Of a DNA stretch of 64,000 bases, positions 1-11,355 are shown piece by piece. The stretch lies in assembly GCA_036365455.1 (NCBI GenBank), contig JAWQUS010000027.1, positions 18,836,501 through 18,900,500 on the forward strand, in the 5' to 3' direction. How positions within the stretch are numbered: the stretch's first letter is position 1; every line of letters begins with the position of its first letter. This DNA comes from Macrosoma leucophasiata. Its lineage: Eukaryota > Arthropoda > Insecta > Lepidoptera > Hedylidae. A model generated the notes under the pieces. It was given only the letters and a program-made list of their open reading frames with translations, was not told where the DNA came from and ran no database searches. The translations under genes were made by a program, and so were the position numbers.

Positions 1-1499
1 CAAGAAGGTTCTTTTTAATTAATATGGCAACAGTGGTTCAGGAAACATTTAAATTAGGAGTGTTTAAAACGTTCGGAACACAAATGGCGTCGCATAAAGA
101 ATCTGCATTGTGGACTATAACTCTCTTGTTTCTGAACGCCCCTGTATTAACTCGGCAAATAAGTTAGATTGTAACGAAATATAAACTCGGAGGTACAATA
201 CTTTTTATTACCTACTATAAGAATAAATAATGTTTTGCACCATTTTGCTACGTAGCTTTAGAACTGTTGAAATATTTATGCGGATTAATTTGAATTCATT
301 ATTTTTTCTGTTGGAATTTATTTTATATATACCAACTCTTTCTCATTTATTTTAACGTTATGAATGTTATCATTTTATCCCATAATATGAAAGATAATGT
401 TATTATTTCCGCAATCCATAAACGGATAATAATTAATCATATTTTCTACTGGTAGTTAAGTGTTGGAGTTCGAGAGCGTAAGCATCACATGCATAACCTC
501 TGCCTGCCGCCAAATAGCACTATCATATTATGATTTGTTTTTTTTATTTATTAGGTCACGCATAGCCCCCTAATTTCTACCACAAAGACATAATAATAGG
601 CTTTAGTAAGGGCGCCACCTGCATTGAAAGATTGTGTGTAGCTATCGATAGGCTGCAGTAACATACCACGTAAACTACATCCTTACTACTACCTTAATAT
701 CATGAAAAATGAATACCAAAAATACGAGAATGGGGACGTAGTATATAAATAAACATGTGTTACGCATGTTTCCAAACATGGCAAGTTTCCAGTAGGAAGC
801 GCTGATAAACATTTTTGCCAAATTGATTGCTAGAGCTCTTCGAAGTTAGTAAAACTTTTGATATGCAGTAAACATGCATCAGTGGGAAAAGATATTTCCA
901 CTCCGAAAATTATGTGAATTTCTGACAAGTTCTGAAGTGTGAAATAGCTGAACTTGATGTTTAATTTACAAAGAAGGCTAAGGTCATGGCTTTAATTTCA
1001 CACGGCTTTCTATGGCCATGAAATTAAATTGATAACTAAACATAGGTACCAACTTATATTCATTACACAGACTAGGAAATTAACACATTCAATGTCATAG
1101 TCAATTACTCATGCATTAATTAGTCATTCATAAATTACATATTTACTCATCTCCTCTAAAATTATGTTTTAATGATCTCACCTAAATAATGATTTAGCCT
1201 TCCTAAATAAAATAATAAGTCTTTACCAATGAAATTGCCGCTCTGGCCATTTCAAATCAAAATATTTTGTATATTTTTTGAAACCGTTTTACCACACGTT
1301 GGTACACAGCACATTTAATTATGTTTGACATTATAACATTAAAATGTGAACTTAGAGTTTTGGCGGGAACCTTGAAAGAGACGTGTGGTGCTCTTATTTT
1401 TTTCATTTTCTTGGTGTATTTTTGAGTTATATTAAATCAAGTTGGTGGCATTTTGTTTGATATAGGCTTTTTACAGTGCCCATGTATAGTGAAACAGAA
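1..1499. other. AT-rich non-coding stretch, nothing recognised
   Basis: No convincing reading frame, RNA gene or repeat was recognised here. It is probably part of the long slowpoke first intron (inference). Confidence 0.4.
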
Positions 1500-1526
1500 T
1501 AACAGTGCGAAAACACGTCCTTTCGG

Positions 1527-1694
1527 GTTGCCTCCAAAACTTCATTGTAAATGTTCTGGTAAAGTAGCCATCGCTTTACTCGATACTGACTGTGACGCTG
1601 ACTGACGGACTGATAAATTGACTGACTGACTCTGACTTTTACGCTGCTTATTACAAATACGAAATATCGTTTTACTTGACACTGGCAATATGCG
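1527..1694 (-). repeat. Interspersed repeat I, copy 1
   Basis: Read on the minus strand this matches 60534-60682 on the plus strand over about 150 bp. Shared blocks include ATTGCCAGTGTCAAGTAAAA, AATAAGCAGCGTA, runs of GTCAGTCAG, AAAGCGATNGCTACTTTA and AATGAAGTTTT. No coding frame spans both copies, and the element class is unknown. Confidence 0.7.
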
Positions 1695-1735
1695 TGATAG
1701 CGATGTCATAACACAAAAAAAAATGTGGACGTACA

Positions 1736-1984
1736 TTATCCAACAAGAAATATTGCACATCGACCGTAGGAAGGAGACTTCGGCTTATTTCGGATCTGTA
1801 GAGCGTTATCTCTTTCACACACCCTACGTGACGTTTGTAGACTATTTTGATCTAGTTTTGACCAACAGCGGACTATCAGTGCTTACGTAGACAGTATGCA
1901 GCATAGATAACAGTCTACGAAATCGGAACTAGCCAATTGTCTCTTTCGTAGGCTAAATGTGCATTATTTATTGTTGGGTACTCT
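1736..1984. mobile_element. MITE family G, copy 1
   Basis: A ~245 bp element whose ends are imperfect inverted repeats. The left end has AAATATTGCACATCGA and the right end has a decayed complement (TAAATGTGCATTATTTATTG). The arms continue inward with the pair AGCGTTATCTCTTTC / GATAACAGTCTACGAAATCGG. The centre has ATTTTGATCTAGTTTTGACC. Other copies are near 12530, 32940 and 58150. It has no coding capacity. Confidence 0.7.
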
Positions 1985-2105
1985 AATTTATTGTGTTGTC
2001 AAATGCACGGTAGTGTGTGTAAGATTTTATTTACTTAATGTACTTTATAAGCATTAATATTGAAACATTTTAGCGTTCTGCACTTCACCTACGTATAAAC
2101 TATAA

Positions 2106-2251
2106 CCCTCTTATTCATAAACGTATTTTAGCTAAAGTGTTGCTAATCTCTCCTTTGTCTTTTTCTATCTTGCACATTTGACAATGCAACTGAGAAAGAC
2201 AAAGCATTCTATAGCTAAAACGTATCTAATGTACGTTTATGAATAAGGGGG
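2106..2251. mobile_element. Harbinger-like MITE, copy 1 (146 bp)
   Basis: The terminal inverted repeats are CCCTCTTATTCATAAACGTA at the left and the complement of CCCCCTTATTCATAAACGTA at the right. Both ends are flanked by TAA (2103-2105 and 2252-2254), the 3 bp duplication typical of PIF/Harbinger. The CTTATTCATAAA core is shared with the ends of the element at 5790-9136. A second copy is at 9965-10116. Confidence 0.8.
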
Positions 2252-2259
2252 TAAGTGTG

Positions 2260-3800
2260 TCAAATTTCATACTCCTCCGTCTCCCTAATTTTTGTAATGA
2301 GGAGTCCAAACTTTCTGCTTCAGGTATTAATATTATGATTAGAGAGATGTTAAAATCATTTGTGATTTCTAAGCAACAGATTTATATAAAGCTTTTGATA
2401 GAGAAGCATACTGGAGAAAAGTCACGTACAAATTGTTGCTCGTACTTCTCAAAATAATCCCAAATGATAATACTATACTTTTCTTGATAATTATCAACGC
2501 TGTATGTAACACATAGGGTTTAGTTAGGAGCGTCGCCATAGCATCGTCGTGGTGTCGCGCGCTGTCACACGACTCGGTTAAATATAGTCGTGTTAAATAT
2601 AACACACTCACATGGATCGCGGACATCGTGGAATAGTTGGCTGACGCAAACTGACTATCAATGTTTACTGCGTACACTAATGTTATCACATAGAATTGTA
2701 TATGTTAATTTGAATATGTAAATAATTAGGTGATATAGATACCTAGTGTCTGATTGAGAGAGAATTTGATGGCGATAGATCTTATTGAATTCGTATTCAT
2801 CATTTTGTATTCGTTTCGAAATAAATAGAAAAAAATTACTGCTACTACTTACTACCCTCTTCCAAAGCCCTCAAAGTCAAGTTTTTCAAATTTGGCTTCG
2901 AGGGCAAAATTTTCACTCGCACTGATTTTACGAAAAATAAATATTATGCTAAATATCAGTTAGTTATCGACATTGATTTTTAATGGATATATGACCCTAG
3001 AATAACATTAATTTTGAGAATAGTAGCATCTGCATTGAGGTCTTTGGCTGTTTTGTTGATACCTCTAAAATAATATACACTAATACACCTACATGTGAAT
3101 GAATTAACATTACAATTATTGAGTTTGATTTCGATTTCGAACCAATAGGTATAGAAAATATGAAAACTGTTTCGTACTTAAGCTCAAAAGCAAGTATACG
3201 TTACGTAGATATTTAATAATACTTTGAATAAATACAATAAAATTATAACACTGGTGAATCAACGGATGACTGCAATTTATTTTTGTCGGCCATTGAGTAT
3301 GAATCTTGAAGATAATATGTTATCCCGCTTAAATAAACAGTTGGGTCATATGCGATAAAATGTAATATTATATCGTAGATTTGGACCGAGCCATGGTTCT
3401 GTGACACATCAAAACAAAAGTGAATGATCATAAAAATACATACTCCATTATGATCTGAATGCGCCATAAAGATGTAGAACATAATTTGCATAAGCATATA
3501 AATGGCAAAGAATGCAGAGAACCGACTTAAACTTAATCCTTTTTAGGATTTTAATAAAAGTGTGTATGAATACGTTCTTTATATAAACAAGTAAATGACA
3601 AAATACAAAAGTGTCTCTTTTAAATAATCGATACATGTAACATAAAAGATGCAATGCTCCTATTGCTGATATTATCCGAAACCCTGCAAGTAACCTACCA
3701 TAATAATAAATACTGTAATCCATTTGAACATTAGTATGTACTTTCTTAGCTTTTTTTTTACACTACATATTCATTTTTCAGTGGTTACATGGTTGTTTAC
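2260..3800. other. AT-rich non-coding stretch, nothing recognised
   Basis: Only short reading frames with no family resemblance are present. Nothing supports a gene or a repeat here. Confidence 0.4.
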
Positions 3801-3802
3801 AC

Positions 3803-4083
3803 TTTTATTTTTTAATGTAATGGAAATGGCAAACAAGCATGCAGATCACATTGATGTTAAGTGATGACTGCAGCCTATAGACACCCACACAAAATGCAGA
3901 TGCTTTACCACTCCTGAGGCCTAAGGTGTTATGCCTCTGTGCTGGGAATTACAAGGCCGTACATTACCACCTGACCGGAACACGATAGTGCTGAACACTA
4001 CCATTTAGCTAGCGGCAAGTATATAAGGTAATGCGGTGGTGCCTACGCCCGCGAGCTCCGTCACTGGAGCTCTACCACCAGTA
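3803..4083 (-). mobile_element. SINE-A copy
   Basis: On the minus strand it starts ACTGGTGGTAGAGCTCCAGT and ends GCCATTTCCATTACATT plus an A-rich tail. The last ~65 bp (CACTTAACATCAATGTGA, GCATGCTTGTTTGCCA) resemble the 3' tail found on many lepidopteran LINEs and SINEs (from memory), which suggests mobilisation by a partner LINE. It has no coding capacity. Confidence 0.85.
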
Positions 4084-4136
4084 AAAACACTCTCGTTATG
4101 TAAGCGTTTCGGGAAGAAAAAAGAAGGTGCTGGAAG

Positions 4137-4340
4137 TTAATGTGAGATTAATGTAAGTCTCGCTATTCGGTGAGCTATGTCGGTAACTTTGGTTCTCATG
4201 CGGATCTCTTCATTTCTGATTCGATCTCGCAGAGAAACTCCAAGCATAGCTCTCTCCATTGCTCTCTGAGTGACCTTGAGCATTCTTATGAGGCCCATAG
4301 TGAGCGTCCACGTTTCTGTCCCATATGTCATCACTGGCAA
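4137..4340 (-). pseudogene. RTE-type LINE reverse transcriptase, C-terminal fragment
   Basis: The minus-strand frame shows the motif order YGTETWTLT, then QRAMERAMLGVSLRDRIRNE, then RMRTKVTDI. This is the conserved segment after the polymerase domain of RTE-like non-LTR retrotransposons (recognised from memory). Only about 65 codons remain, with no catalytic YADD box and no endonuclease. A related, more decayed piece lies at 27330-27620. Confidence 0.8.
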
Positions 4341-4644
4341 CAGACATTGGTCAAAAACCTTTTTCTTGTGACACTGCGGTAAGTGGTAACCTACAGTATA
4401 CTATTAGAACTTGTCATCAAGCTTTTCGTTACACTATTACCAGAAAACCTTTCAGGAGGACAAAAGAAGGTGGTGGATCTTACTGTGAAATTAATGTTGC
4501 ATATTATAATGTGGAACTTCTACTTATATAGTAGCTTATTGCCCGCCTCACACAATGGTGAATGCAAGATGTACGACGCTTACATTATCAAGGCGATGAA
4601 TGATACGACGTATGATTCATGAAATTTTGCTGGAGCTAGACATA

Positions 4645-4792
4645 CTAATGGCTGAATACTCAAACGTCACTCAATTATAAGCAACCCTCAAATGAGCGCT
4701 ATCTCTATCGTTTGAATGTGTTTTAAAGAGACATAAGACTTTTTAAGTCCCACTTAGATTTAAGTGACGTTTGAGTATTTGGCCGTTAGTTA
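4645..4792. mobile_element. MITE, ~148 bp with ~37 bp inverted ends
   Basis: The left end reads TAATGGCTGAATACTCAAAC then GTCACT. The complement of the right end reads TAACGGCCAAATACTCAAAC then GTCACT. The interior is unique, with no reading frame. No clear target duplication was assigned. Confidence 0.7.
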
Positions 4793-4953
4793 CGGATGCT
4801 TAAAATTATCTGCATCCTTATTTTTTAATATTACCATGTAGAAAATATGAAAACTCTTATATGTTGAGAATGTTTCTGGTTTGACCCATTGCATTTTTCA
4901 AGTTGCAAGTTTTTAAGCATAGGCTTAAAAATATTAGACGTTCTTTGGTATCT

Positions 4954-5254
4954 TTTATGTATGTATCTTCACGCCAGGTCCCTAACGGGGTAGGCAGAAA
5001 GTGTAGAGCGCCAGATTTCCCTGACATACCTCTCGTGCCTCGTCTACCTTCATCATTCTCTTCATACGTGCACGCTGATTCCTAAGACTTTTCACCCCAC
5101 TATCAGACAGAACTCGACCTATTTGGTCATGGTAGGTCAGTCTTGGTCTTCCTGGGCCTCTGCAACCATCCACATTCGCATTGTATTTCTGTTTAGTCAT
5201 TCGCTCATTCGACATTATTTCTTTATGCTCGAACCATCTTTTAAATGATAGCAT
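4954..5254 (-). pseudogene. 5'-truncated LINE: ORF C-terminus and 3' tail (family D)
   Basis: The minus-strand frame contains FKRWFEHKEIM, then GRPRLTYHDQIG, then MKVDEAREVC. This resembles the end of a lepidopteran LINE polyprotein (recognised from memory). After the frame comes a 3' end with CTCTGCCTACCCCGTTAGGG-like sequence and a (ATAC)n-type tail. The same 3' end recurs, truncated at different points, at 7524-7689, 14165-14318, 42267-42373 and 57833-57868, as expected for LINE retrotransposition. The CCCCGTT of other copies is kept, but the reading frame has drifted. Confidence 0.7.
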
Positions 5255-6175
5255 TTAAAGGTTACCAAACCACCAATGTGATCTAGAACAATCACTGAAG
5301 CCAAAAGGGAGGAAGCGAAGGGTTCGCCCAGGCGGTGGCAGGTTTTTACAAAAACCATTGCCAAAGCAGATTAAACTGCGGCGTACAGCATAGCATGCTG
5401 CTTGCACAAAATATAATATTTGCATTACCAGGGTACTAATCCTAATTCAAAACAACAAACATCCTGGTACTACATACAAAACCTATATTCTCGCGTCATA
5501 AATAATAGTAAAAGCAATTTATAGTAAAAGCTGTTCTTATTAATAAGTTCAATGATCCCTTCAAGTATTGCTCGTGGTTTAAAAACAACCTTGTATGGTA
5601 ATATATTTTGGATTACATGAAAGAATAATAACATAACATAATAAACATTTATTGTCCTCTACAAACAAGGTTTTACGAAAATCTTAAAGAAAAGTAGGTA
5701 TTGGATGAAAATGTATTTACATGCCCTTTAAATTGGAATAAAAATGAATAAAAACTACGTTTGTAAAAGATTAATTTTTAATAAATTAACGGTCTTATTC
5801 ATAAAAAACGCTTATAGAAGGTTTATAGCATTCTTTAGTTAAAATGCTCTATAAGCCTATAAAACGTTCTATAAAATTGTTTATTCATAAACGTTCTATA
5901 AGCCTTCCATAGTTAAAATTCTGCTAATAGTCAAAATGTTGCCAGTGCAAGGAATTCAGGGGACAAATGGATCCAACAAGAGATCAAACATGCCAAATTG
6001 TCTACAAATTACCTGTGAAAATGACCTTATTTCGAATAAAAGAAAAAAAAATATGTTTATTATCTACGACAGTGTCACAGGCGACATATCGTCTTGTTGA
6101 AAAAATCGCGCGCATTTCGAAACATTCATAAGTACGTTGTATTAAATTAAAGTATATCTTTATTTTTATTGAAAA

Positions 6176-7899
6176 ATGGAACCTGTAGAGAGAAAGATTA
6201 AAAGGCAACGAAGTGAAAATTGGTTAGAGGAAGATAAGGTTTGTACTGATATACGCTGCACCTAAAATTGGATTCCAGTAAGTTTTGTTTTGTAAACATT
6301 CTTTAAACTTACTTACTCTTGCTTTTGCTTCTGTTTCTTAGATTATTTTAAAAGAATTGGTCAGGGAGAGGGTATCTTGTTTGGAAAATAAAAACACCGA
6401 CGCCAACACCAACGCCAAAAAAGTAGCTGCCTGGCATGACCTACACGCTAAGTACGCAGTACCTACTTACCTAATAATATTATTATAAATATATATTATT
6501 ATCCTTAATAACAATAAAACAACAGCAAGTATTTTAAACAATTTATTCCCTATTTCAGTTTTAACAATATGGCCCAGATTCCTAGAACATTACAACAACT
6601 GAAGTCTCAGTGGGGCATAATTAAAATGTCCTCCAAAAAAAAGAAGTTTTTGGAACGGAAACATAGACTCCAAACCGGTGGTGGACCACCACCTGCTGTT
6701 GAATCACCAAGTGGCGAGGACATAGCTGTGTGGCTCCCCCATGAGTTCACGATAGACTCGAATTTATTTGATTCAGATAGCCAAGTATGTTAAAACTTTT
6801 CACAAGTTTATTCAATAAATTATCTCATTCTAGGTAGACATATATATATACCTAATTCGTTAAATTTCAGAAATACTCAGAAAAAAATATTGAAATAGAA
6901 CTTAAAGAGACACAAAAACTACAACAGATACAACAAACAATTATAGAAAAGGAACAGGTGCCACCACATGACTTGCCCATTTCAGGACTAGATGAAGCAG
7001 TAATGGTATGTACTTACCTACTGCTTCTTTTTATATTTAGTTCAATAACATCATATTATTATGTAATTGAACTTTAAACAATGTAATATGTAGTGAGTTT
7101 TTCTAAGAACCTTATGTATGTTTAAGTAAGAAAGTAAGCAATATCTATGCCCAAAACAGGTTTTTATTTTAAATTTTGTTTAAGTTGGTGGAGCCAAGTA
7201 CGTCCGGAATCCAGTCAATCAGTGAGCAACCCATAAGAACAACAAAAACAAAAGATACAAATCATAAAACAAAAAATTAAAAGGTGTGTAATTTTTCTAA
7301 TAATCAGTCATAAAATTATGTAATATTTGAAAACGGATAAAACTTCAAAAAATAACATTTGTAACTAATTGTATCATCACATATTAATGACAGTTTATAA
7401 GTAAAAATTAAAATTAAAACAAACAATATGATAAAGGACTTAATCTTACCAGCTTTAACAATATTAAATATAATTATTATATTTCAAGACTGGAATAACA
7501 AGACAATTTAGAAAATATAGGTATGTATGTATCTTCACACCCGGTCCCTAACGGGGTAGGCAGAGAGTGTAAAGCGCCAGATGTCTCAATCCTGACATAC
7601 CTCCCGTGCCTCATCTACCTTCATCATTCTCTTCATACATGCATGCCGATTCCTAAGACTTTTAACCCCACCATCAGACAGAACTCGACTATAGGTAATA
7701 TACTTGTACTTTTATGTTTCAGAATACAAATAAAACTAAAGAGAGTGCTGCACTTCAAATAGCCGAAATAGAAACCAGTTGCAGAAAGGAATTGCATGAA
7801 GCGCAGATGGCCAACGAGAAACAAAAATTAACTAACTTACTTTTAAAAGAAGAAGTTTTAAAATGTAAACTACAATTTTATAAAAATAAATTAAACTAA
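6176..7899 (+). CDS. Harbinger Myb/SANT-like DNA-binding accessory protein
   Basis: In Harbinger elements the Myb-like partner binds DNA and helps carry the transposase to the nucleus and the transposon ends. Exons inferred from GT..AG borders are 6176-6238, 6342-6451, 6559-6784, 6871-7005, 7185-about 7283 and 7723-7899. Residues from about 15 form a Myb/SANT-like domain: NWLEEDK, then ELVRERVSC, then AWHDLHANFN, then RTLQQLKSQW. The last exon encodes a charged, probable coiled-coil helix (ESAALQIAEI to KCKLQFYKNKLN). In exon 5 an in-frame TAA (7278-7280) sits one codon before the consensus donor AAG|GTGTGT. Either the product ends at about 209 residues or this is a nonsense mutation that cuts off the helix. 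A LINE tail is inserted in intron 5. Confidence 0.82.
7524..7689 (-). mobile_element. LINE family D 3' fragment inserted in the Myb gene intron
   Basis: Its sequence matches the 3' ends at 4954 and 14318. It is flanked by an exact 8 bp direct repeat TATAGGTA (7516-7523 and 7690-7697), so the insertion boundaries are clear. It lies between exons 5 and 6 and leaves the splice acceptor TTTCAG at 7722 intact. Confidence 0.85.
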
Positions 7900-7934
7900 T
7901 TCGTTACATATGGTATTTTTTTTATTAAACTTAT

Positions 7935-8854
7935 TCACAAGATGGAGGTGAAAAGATATGGCTCCAGTTTGTACCCAGAGTCACCCAAAAGTCTCCCTTT
8001 AAACGACCCTGTCTCAAATCGCTCTTTCAGTGACGATTCATTGAATATTCGGGCATCATGAGTACTACCTCTCCATCTAGCTACAATATCTCTAATACGG
8101 AGATGTGCATCACAAGTTACCTGTAATAAACATAAAAGTATTCAATATGAGGAAGAAAAATAAATATCATTGGATGGTGTTGTTTCACAGTAAGATGCAT
8201 AAATAACCTGAACGTTTAAGGAGTAAAATCCCTTCCTATTAATATAATATTGGGCTGCATCACCACCACATTTTCGAATTCTGATGTGAGTGCAATCAAT
8301 GCATCCAATCACAGTTGGAAAATTTCTTATTGTGTGAAATTCTCTCATCATCAGCTCTTCTTCAGCAAAGGTTGCAGGCATTTTAATAAAATAGGATGAA
8401 TGCCGAGAAATTGCAGTTGCAACTCGAGCACAAATACGACTTGTCGTAGCTTGGGAAAGTCCGTGGTGGTCCCCAGCATCTTCTTGAACCTACAATTTAA
8501 AGGTAAAACTTGAAAACGAGTATTCTAATTAGGCAATAGGTTACAATCGGATAGAATTTAAGAAACACTTACCTCTCGACGACCCCAACATCTTATGGCA
8601 GTTAATACCTGGATTTCAGGTGGGGTGCCGGATCCTCTGCGATCCAATTCAAGATCGTCACGCACTAGGTTTATTATAAAAGTGGCTGTCGACTTGCTGA
8701 ACCGGTAACGCTTCCTAAAATCTTCTTCGTCCATAGAAAATGGGTCAATTCTTTCTCTATATACTTTTGTACGAAGTGGACGGTTTCGTATACGATCAAT
8801 TGCTTCAATAGCATCTAAACTTTGTATTGCTTGCAATGCTTGCATTATGAACAC
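7935..8854 (-). pseudogene. HARBI1-like PIF/Harbinger transposase, C-terminally truncated
   Basis: This is a DDE-type nuclease (DDE_Tnp_4) that cuts and joins Harbinger ends. Three exons in phase 0 are 8854-8573, 8489-8208 and 8120-7935, with borders GAG|GTAAGT, TAG|GTTCAA, CAG|GTTATT and CAG|GTAACT. Exon 1 has FRKRYRFSK and an HTH-like segment. Exon 2 has LSQATTSRIC and the first catalytic Asp in VIGCIDCTHIRI. Exon 3 has VARWRGSTHDARIF and the second Asp in LLGDSGY. The frame then ends at TSIL-stop. About 249 residues remain, against about 350 for the family (from memory). The third catalytic acidic residue and everything after it are missing, apparently through an internal deletion next to the convergent Myb gene. 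Confidence 0.9.
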
Positions 8855-9194
8855 AATTATTATTTGTTAAATACACAAGAAGTCACGAATAGAAAACAAT
8901 TTTGTGTTATGCGATGCGATATGCATACATGTCACTGTCACTTTCACAATCAGCGGTTGTGAATGTCGGCCATCTTTTGCCCTTATAGCACGGTTATAGT
9001 AGGGTTCTGGCCTCTATAACTTTATAGTGGGTTTATAGAATGCTTTAGCGCTAAAATGCTATTATGAATAACGTTTTCCTTATAGCATACTTTAACGAGC
9101 TCTTAGTGGTGTTATAACTTTTTATGAATAAGACCGTAAGACTTTATCAAATCGTAACTTGTAAAATTGACTTCGAACTTTACCATAACGCGTG

Positions 9195-9245
9195 TCAAAA
9201 TCCATATATCACCACAAGCTAGCTGTGGTGATATATGGATTTTGA
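9195..9245. repeat. Perfect 22 bp-arm hairpin
   Basis: The arms are 9195-9216 and 9224-9245, exact complements (TCAAAATCCATATATCACCA...), with loop AGCTAGC. It lies 59 bp outside the Harbinger element. No T-run follows, so it is not an obvious terminator. Confidence 0.9.
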
Positions 9246-9249
9246 AGCA

Positions 9250-9960
9250 GAAACTTTATTGTAAAATATGCGTGTAGTCATAGTCACCTTTCGTTAACAA
9301 GAACATGGTATGCCAAAGCGTACTCCAGGGACAAAGTCTAATTCCAGTCTAGTACACAACCATCAGTGACATCATTATGTTTTCAGAAGTTCGACGACCC
9401 TCAGCCTTTATTTACGAAGTCATACAAGTATTCGATTCATAGAAGAGAACGTGGTTGACACATAATTATAACAGTAATTGAAATGATATGTTTAACATGA
9501 CAATTTCAAAAGAATATCGTTTTAAGTTCTTCAGATTTACATTTAGAAGTGGTAAAGAACTATTATGTTTTTGGATCATGTTCTTAATAAACCGTGTTTT
9601 TAGATGAGTCGGTTTACATCAAACGCATAATTAGATTCATTCATTCATGAATCCGTTCTGGGTTAGGATGTTATGTTACTTATACAATTGTATAGGGTAC
9701 ACTTGAATAAGTAGAACCAAAAAACTTATTTTATTGAGTACATACATTGACTTCATCGAGCATAGAATATTATGCCACTAGCATTCTTCTGCACCAGAAA
9801 AATTACAACTGAACTAATCTAAAGTCTGGATTCAAATATTGAACTTAAAATTTCTGGTCTAGAAATACACATTAATAAACATACCGAGGCTTTTAACAAA
9901 GGTAACAAAGTGGATGTAATAATAAACAAGACATCTAGGTAATTTGTGAAGAGTAAAACT
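9250..9960. other. Non-coding stretch, nothing recognised
   Basis: No gene, RNA or repeat was recognised. Confidence 0.35.
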
Positions 9961-9964
9961 GTTA

Positions 9965-10116
9965 CCCCCTTATTCATAAACGTATTATTGCTATAGTGTT
10001 GCTAATCTCTCATTTATCTTTTTCTATTCTGCACATTTCATTTTAACAATGCAACTGACAAAGCCAAATCATTCTATAGCTAAAACGTCTCTAATGTACG
10101 TTTATGAATAAGGGGG
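9965..10116. mobile_element. Harbinger-like MITE, copy 2 (152 bp)
   Basis: The ends are exact complements, CCCCCTTATTCATAAACGTA. The interior matches the copy at 2106-2251 (TGTTGCTAATCTCTC, CATTCTATAGCTAAAACGT). The flanks are TTA at the left and TAA at the right, so one side of the target duplication has probably mutated. Confidence 0.8.
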
Positions 10117-10385
10117 TAAGTCTTTAGGGAGTCGTCCTCTATTTTTAGATTATTTGCTACCCTGGTTTGGATTGGATCAGTTACCTTATTTGTTTCATAT
10201 CACTTCAGTAATGGCCATTTTCAATCATCACTGACAACATACTATTTCATTCTTTTGTCATGAAGGTGGCAACGGAGTCTGCCTACTCATCTACAGACCT
10301 ATTGACATCTACTTAGTTTAAAATACTAATAACAGAAATGCCTTGAATTAAATGTTAACTGAAAAGAGAGTAGTCCAATTAGGTG

Positions 10386-10500
10386 AATTTATTGGGTGTT
10401 TGTGGATGTGTTGTATATGTACAACGGCACCCATGACACAAGTTTACACCTACTGTGGGGCTGTGAGTGAAAGCTTATTTCATTAATTTATATATAAAAA
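10386..10500 (+). mobile_element. SINE-B body and tail fragment
   Basis: ACAACGGCACCCATGACACA and CCTACTGTGGGGCTGTGAGT match the complement of the SINE-B body at 30251-30471. The tRNA-like head is absent (5' truncation). It ends in an A-rich tail. Confidence 0.7.
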
Positions 10501-10504
10501 AAAA

Positions 10505-11115
10505 TAATGACTGTTTATTGGTCGAGAAATCGATGTGTATATTTTAAATTTATTGAGTTTAGACTAAGGGAAATGACAGGCAGAATTTATTTTACAATTA
10601 CTATAAAAATCATTATACCTATAGGTCCCTACTTATATACTCACTCATAACAATACAAATTATACTAACATAGAGAATTAAATATAGTCTTGTAAAAATA
10701 GATACCGAATCGATGACTCATCTGCAGATATTTCTGATTTACAAGGAATGCAGCAACAGTTTCATATTAAATTATGAGGGATTGTGATCAAAGATGTTAT
10801 ATTTCACAACATTATTACTAACAACATAATAATACTATATCACTACAAAACAAGTTATAATAATCTAACAGCCATAACACCTATAACAATGTCCAAACAT
10901 CAAATGTTTGATAAAACATAAGACGTTGTATGAGACTTCATTCGCGTGGATTTTAATGTAGTACCTATATTTTACTGGATCTGAAATCTTTTTGGCGTGC
11001 GCACAAAAAGTTACAAAAGTTTCATCGCTATCGATTGAACGATGCGTGAATACATAAACTACATATTTTTGTTATATATACGAGTAAGTGAAAGATAAAT
11101 TTTAACAATATACTA
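10505..11115. other. AT-rich non-coding stretch, nothing recognised
   Basis: No gene or repeat was recognised. Confidence 0.35.
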
Positions 11116-11124
11116 TCTTATGTG

Positions 11125-11355
11125 TCCAATACGAAATATTGCACATCGATCCTACAAAAGAAGCTGCGTTGTGTCATCGATGTGAAAGATAGACAATTGG
11201 GTAGTTTCGGCAGAGAATATGTAATAATACTACGTATAGAATGGACACTTCGACGTGCCGCCCATTTGCCGCGCTTCATCCAATCTCTTCTCTTCTTATG
11301 GGCGACGGTTGGTACTCTACAGCGAGGTTGCGAGCGGCCTAGTTTAGATTAATTT
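11125..11355. repeat. Possible diverged or composite MITE G piece
   Basis: It starts with GAAATATTGCACATCGATCC and also has ATCGATGTGAAAGATAGACA and TAGTTTCGG, which match the two ends of family G. The middle does not match. It may be a rearranged copy. Confidence 0.4.

Larger units (their letters stand above)
5790..9136. mobile_element. PIF/Harbinger DNA transposon, nearly complete (3347 bp)
   Basis: The ends are CGGTCTTATTCATAAAAA and its complement TTTTTATGAATAAGACCG. They are flanked by direct TAA duplications (5787-5789 and 9137-9139), the usual 3 bp Harbinger target. Subterminal sequence repeats TTTATTCATAAACG and short TCTATAA(G) motifs on both sides, which may be protein binding sites. 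It encodes the two genes typical of the superfamily: a Myb/SANT-like protein (+) and a DDE transposase (-). They converge with 35 bp between the stop codons. The transposase is C-terminally truncated, so the copy is probably non-autonomous. Confidence 0.93.
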
